A program made the translations under genes and the position numbers. A model generated the notes under the pieces. That model was not told where the DNA came from. It was given only the letters and a program-made list of their open reading frames with translations, and searched no databases. 64,000 bases of DNA from NCBI RefSeq assembly GCF_011764545.1, contig NZ_AP022870.1, positions 5,440,001 through 5,504,000 on the forward strand, read 5' to 3'. Below, piece by piece: positions 60,928 to 64,000 of this stretch. The DNA comes from Phytohabitans flavus (GTDB lineage: Bacteria > Actinomycetota > Actinomycetes > Mycobacteriales > Micromonosporaceae). The number at the start of each line of letters is the position of its first letter. Within the stretch, counting starts at the first letter, position 1.

Positions 60928-61772
60928 CGCAGTCCCTCCCAGGCCCAAACGAGCGCGCGGCGGGCGAGCACCGACAGCGCGTGCCGCCGGTAGGCCGCGG
61001 TGCCGCGTACGTCGTCGATCGGGGCCGCGGCCGCCGCCACAAGGCGCCCGAACTCGGCGGCCACGCCGGGCGGCACCGCGCCGCGCGAGTCCCAGTCCAG
61101 CTCCGCGACCAGGAACGCTTCGGCCGCCGTCGCGCGTACGGGGGTCGGCGCCGCCGAGCCGATGCCGGTGCCGACCGTCCGCCGGACCGGGTCCAAGGCC
61201 AGCGCGAACGAGCACACCGCGATCACCATCGCGTTGCGCGTGCCGATCTTGGCGAACTGCTCGCCGGCCCGGGCGGTACGCACCCGGAACGCCGCGATCA
61301 GCTCGTCCGGCGCCAGCACGCTCCGCTTCGGGCCGGTGAAGAACGACTCGACCGGCACACGCCGCACGCCGCGTACCGATGCCAGCTCGACCTCGGCGCG
61401 GGCGGCCAGCAGTGGCGGATGGGCGTCGCCGGCGGGTGAGGCCGAGCCGAGGTTGCCGCCCACCGTGCCCCGGTTGCGGATCTGCGGCGAGCCGACCGTG
61501 CGGGCCGCCATCGCCAGTCCGGGCAGCCGGCCGCCGAGCTCTTCGATGATCCGCCGGTACGGCACACCGGCACCCACCCGCAGCATGTCGCCGTCCGTGC
61601 CCCACTCCGTGAGCGGTGCGACGCGGGAGAGGTCGAGGAGCGCGGGCGGGCGGCGGCGGTCGAAGTTGAGCTCCACCATCACGTCGGTACCGCCCGCGAT
61701 CGGCACGGCGTCGGGGTGCGCGGCCTTCGCGGCCAGCGCCTCATCCCATGTGGACGGTTGGAGGAAGTCCAT
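60924..61772 (-). CDS. Xanthine dehydrogenase FAD-binding subunit
   Basis: A 282-residue protein of the CO dehydrogenase flavoprotein family: PIAGGTDVMVELNF, TVGSPQIRNRGTVGGNLGSASPAGD and the C-terminal GTAAYRRHALSVLARRAL. It binds FAD and hands electrons to NAD. The start overlaps the urate oxidase stop by one base (TGATG). Confidence 0.93.
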   Translation of the reverse strand: MDFLQPSTWDEALAAKAAHPDAVPIAGGTDVMVELNFDRRRPPALLDLSRVAPLTEWGTDGDMLRVGAGVPYRRIIEELGGRLPGLAMAARTVGSPQIRNRGTVGGNLGSASPAGDAHPPLLAARAEVELASVRGVRRVPVESFFTGPKRSVLAPDELIAAFRVRTARAGEQFAKIGTRNAMVIAVCSFALALDPVRRTVGTGIGSAAPTPVRATAAEAFLVAELDWDSRGAVPPGVAAEFGRLVAAAAAPIDDVRGTAAYRRHALSVLARRALVWAWEGLR

Positions 61773-62623
61773 CAGAACGCCCCGTCGTACGAGGGTGCGT
61801 CCGAGCGCAGGACCGCGCCTTCGATCAGCCCGTACGGACGGTCCGCCGCCACGAACACCTCGTTGGGGTTGTCCAGCTCGAACGGTGACAGGTCGACCAG
61901 CAGGTGGTGCTTGTTGGGCAGCGCCAGCCGCACCTCGGCCACCTCGGGGCGCTCCTCCAGCACCCGCCGGCCCATCGCGTAGAGCGTCTGCTGGAGCGAG
62001 AAGCTGTACGTCTCGACGAACGCCGCCACGAGCGCCGCCCGCGCCGCCTCGTACGAGGCGGCCCAGTCGGTCGCGTCCGAGTAGCGCCATCGGGCCGACA
62101 CCGCGGTCGCCAGCACGCGCTCCTTGGTCTCCGGCAGCGTCGTGTACGGGTCCTTCACATACCCCCAGAACTCCGAGTCGGTCGAGTTCAGCAGCACCAG
62201 GTCGGCGAGGCCGGCCACCACCCACTCGCCGGCACCGTCCACAGTGACGGTCGCGGTGCGCGTCTCGGCGCCGTCGCGCTGGAACGAGTGCGGGCCGAGG
62301 CGGCGCCACCCGTACTGTTCGATGTGGACGCGGGCACCGTGGATGGTCGGCTGCGTCGCGACGAAGTGGCGGGCCAGCCGCAGACCGAAGTCTTCCGGCT
62401 GGTCGACGCCGTACTCCTTGGCGAACGCGTACACCGTGTTCTTCTGGGTATCGGTGGGGAGCACGCCGGCGTTGTCACCGGACAGGTGAGTGGCATCGAG
62501 GTCGCCGGAGAGCGCGACGCTCACGTTGAGGTCGCGCAGCTCGTGCCGCTCACCGTCGCGCACTACTCGGACGACTCGGGTCTCCGCCTTGCCGTACCGG
62601 TTGGGCCCCAGCACGATCCCCAT
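61772..62623 (-). CDS. Urate oxidase (uricase)
   Basis: A 283-residue cofactor-free oxidase. Seen: LGPNRYGKAETRVVRV (Lys of the catalytic dyad), VLPTDTQKNTVYAFAKE (Thr), and the C-terminal LPNKHHLLVDLSPFELDNPNEVF, the uricase signature (His). It oxidises urate to 5-hydroxyisourate. The HIUase gene upstream ends 5 bases before this start; GGGGGAG serves as ribosome site. Confidence 0.95.
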   Translation of the reverse strand: MGIVLGPNRYGKAETRVVRVVRDGERHELRDLNVSVALSGDLDATHLSGDNAGVLPTDTQKNTVYAFAKEYGVDQPEDFGLRLARHFVATQPTIHGARVHIEQYGWRRLGPHSFQRDGAETRTATVTVDGAGEWVVAGLADLVLLNSTDSEFWGYVKDPYTTLPETKERVLATAVSARWRYSDATDWAASYEAARAALVAAFVETYSFSLQQTLYAMGRRVLEERPEVAEVRLALPNKHHLLVDLSPFELDNPNEVFVAADRPYGLIEGAVLRSDAPSYDGAF

Positions 62624-62628
62624 TTGCG

Positions 62629-62954
62629 TCAGCTCCCCCGGTAGGTCGTGTAGCCGTACGGGCTCAACAGCAGCGGTACGTGGTAGTGCCGGGTCGGATC
62701 GGTGACCCGGAACGCGACCACGACCTCCGGGAAGAACGCGTCCGGTCCACTGTGGGCGGCGGTGTCGAAGACAAGGCGGTACCCGCCCGGGCCCCACATC
62801 TCGGCGGGGACCCAGTCCCGCAGGCGGCCGTCAATGTCGGTGTGACCTGCGGCGAAGGTCCGCCAGCCGTCGCCGGCCCACCGCTCCAGCCGTACCGGCA
62901 CCCCCGCGCGGGCTCTCCGGTCGCGTTGTCGAGCACGTGTGTAGATAGACTCAT
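62629..62954 (-). pseudogene. uraH: Hydroxyisourate hydrolase, frameshifted
   Basis: About 108 residues when one base is added to the C run at 62901-62905. The start frame gives MSLSTHVLDNATGEPARG, with the catalytic His of the family; the second frame gives VPVRLERWAGDGWRTFAAGH, RHYHVPLLLSPYGYTTYRGS, the YRGS tetrapeptide ending expected of HIUase. It hydrolyses 5-hydroxyisourate. The start overlaps the uraD stop by ATGA. Confidence 0.9.
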
Positions 62955-63445
62955 GGCACTATTCTCTCCAGCCGCAGCAGGGCGATCTTGCGCAGCTCCT
63001 CCCGCACGACGGGGCGCTCGGCCTCCTCGTCGTGCGCCAGCCGCGCCCGCGCCGCCGCGAGCATCTCCGGCGCGCTCTTGCCGGTCGCGAAGATCAGAAA
63101 CACGTACCCGAACCGCTCCTCGTACTCCCGGTTGGCCTCGACCAGCGCCGACGCGACCGACGGGTCGTCCGCCCCGGCCTGCTCCCGCCGCGACCAGGCC
63201 GCCTCCCGCCCGTCGCCCGCCGGCCGCTCCCCGATCCGCGGGTGGGCGGACAGGGCAAGCAGGACGTCCGCCCAGGTCAGCCCTCGTGCGGCAGCGTCGC
63301 CCGCCGCCTTCAGCGCCATCCGGTCCGGGTACGGGCGACCGCCCGCAACCGCCTTCGCCCAGGCGGGTGCGGCACAGCACGCGAGCAGCTCCCGCTCGGC
63401 CTCGGCGAGCGGGAGCGCATTGAAATCGACGAGACCCTCGCTCAT
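62951..63445 (-). CDS. uraD: OHCU decarboxylase
   Basis: A 164-residue helical enzyme: FNALPLAEAERELLACC, a SAHPRIGERPAG with the catalytic His and Glu, and ANREYEERFGYVFLIFATGKSAPEML (Phe/Gly loop). It decarboxylates 2-oxo-4-hydroxy-4-carboxy-5-ureidoimidazoline to S-allantoin, completing uricolysis with uricase and HIUase. The first gene of the operon, divergent from pucR. Confidence 0.93.
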   Translation of the reverse strand: MSEGLVDFNALPLAEAERELLACCAAPAWAKAVAGGRPYPDRMALKAAGDAAARGLTWADVLLALSAHPRIGERPAGDGREAAWSRREQAGADDPSVASALVEANREYEERFGYVFLIFATGKSAPEMLAAARARLAHDEEAERPVVREELRKIALLRLERIVP

Positions 63446-63525
63446 TCGGCCAGTAGACCAGTCCGACAACCGGCCATGAACCGGCTCTGACACCGAAACC
63501 GCAACATACGCGCCGTAGTGTTTTC

Positions 63526-63537
63526 GTAGGTTCCTAC
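63526..63537. promoter_or_regulatory. Inverted repeat in the uraD-pucR spacer
   Basis: GTAGG-TT-CCTAC, a perfect 5-bp palindrome in the 118-base spacer between the divergent uraD and PucR starts. It is a possible PucR site; the match to a known site cannot be judged. Confidence 0.35.
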
Positions 63538-63563
63538 AAGCGGCCCCTTGGGAGATGCGAGCG

Positions 63564-64000
63564 ATGCTGCTGCGCGAGGTGCTCGACCAGCCTCGGCTGA
63601 AGCTTGCCCTGCTCACGGGCGCGGAGGGGCGCGAGCGGCCGGTCACCCGCCTGTACGTCACCGACCTCCCCGACCCCGCCGCTACCTGGCCGGCGGCGAG
63701 ATCGTGCTGACCGGCATGGTGTGGCGGCGCGGGCCGGAAGACTCCGAGGCGTTCGTGGCCGCCTGCGCCGCCGCGAAGGTCACCGCGATCGGCGCGGGCG
63801 ACGCGGTCTTCGGCACCGTCCCGCCCGACCTTGTCGAGGCGTGCGCCCGCCATCGCATCCCGCTCTTCGAGGTGCCGGTCGAGGTGTCGTTCCGCGAGAT
63901 CGTCGACGCGGTCAACCCGTCACTGTGGGCGCAGCGGGCGAGCGGACTCGCCACCGTACTCGGGCGGCAAAGAGGACTTGTGGCGGCGATGGCCGCGGGT
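63564..64000 (+). pseudogene. pucR: PucR-family purine catabolism regulator, frameshifted and cut by the window end
   Basis: The first 38 residues (LREVLDQPRLKLALLTGAEG, TRLYVTDLPDP) are in one frame and the rest (RYLAGGEIVLTGMVWRRGPEDS...) in another, with one base missing near 63674-63681. The two halves together form the N-terminal PucR regulatory domain. The C-terminal HTH lies beyond the window. The ATG at 63564 fits GGGAG nine bases upstream. Known PucR proteins activate purine catabolism; here it faces uraD. Confidence 0.85.

Noticed and set aside
1..64000. CRISPR array
   Set aside because: No evenly spaced direct repeats of 24-40 bases with unique spacers were seen; the only tandem repeat is an 18-bp pair at 35125.
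1..64000. tRNA or rRNA genes
   Set aside because: I looked for T-loop and anticodon-stem patterns in the gene-free stretches and found none; a tRNA scan would be decisive.
16289..64000. Programmed ribosomal frameshifting as the cause of the frame breaks
   Set aside because: No slippery heptamer with downstream structure recurs, the genes differ in type, and each break is fixed by one base in a homopolymer, which fits error better.

Overview
The window is very GC-rich and gene-dense, with many GTG starts, ATGA/GTGA stop-start overlaps and strong third-position GC. Together with a family 6 cellulase carrying CBM2, a HelD/HelR helicase, an ECF sigma factor fused to a membrane hydrolase and PucR-controlled purine catabolism, this points to a filamentous actinomycete, probably Micromonosporaceae. 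The genus cannot be fixed from sequence alone; a Phytohabitans-like genome is only a guess.

Layout. 0-8.6 kb: end of an EAL protein, a carotenoid-desaturase-like flavoenzyme, a stress-type cluster (ChaB, YihY, DUF2795, SRPBCC), an MFS carrier, a PhoD phosphatase, small unknown genes and a lipoprotein. 8.6-18.5 kb: a double-domain glycerophosphodiesterase, a membrane-anchored CBM2 protein, a STAS protein, a secreted GH6 cellulase behind a CebR-like operator, an alcohol dehydrogenase, a LigD-type polymerase, a second glycerophosphodiesterase and a YflT-like stress protein. 18.5-23.7 kb: a coupled minus-strand operon of a DUF4331 surface protein with a C-terminal anchor, a class F-like sortase, a TPR protein and a NicO-type metal transporter. 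24-35 kb: Ada/AlkA repair, a toxin-antitoxin pair between two copies of a DUF1684 3' end, NAD kinase, MarR-pirin, a PCMT-like methyltransferase, asparaginase, an MBL-fold hydrolase and SthA. 35-37.5 kb: a repeat island holding a complete IS4-like element with terminal repeats and a 10-bp target duplication. 37.5-46 kb: HelR, TetR, tyrosine catabolism (HppD, fumarylacetoacetase, Lrp), the sigma/hydrolase fusion and an XRE/membrane-protein pair.

46-64 kb is mostly purine catabolism. On the minus strand, uraD-uraH-uox-xdh (FAD, 2Fe-2S)-deaminase-xdh (Mo) form one tightly overlapped operon that takes hypoxanthine/xanthine to allantoin. A PucR regulator is divergent from it at the window edge. A second run, ferric-reductase-like membrane protein, NuoF-ferredoxin, malate synthase, DUF6986, allantoinase, allantoicase and an enolase-superfamily dehydratase, takes allantoin towards glyoxylate and malate. 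A HigBA-type pair separates the two.

A recurring feature is that at least twelve reading-frame breaks, each repaired by adding about one base (usually in a G or C run), interrupt otherwise well-conserved genes. They look more like systematic indel errors than true decay. Broken genes are listed as pseudogene because that is how the sequence reads, with the likely intact product given. A family of hairpin-forming dispersed repeats (about 80-90 bp, at least five copies or fragments) runs through the intergenic spaces, and the IS sits inside one copy.
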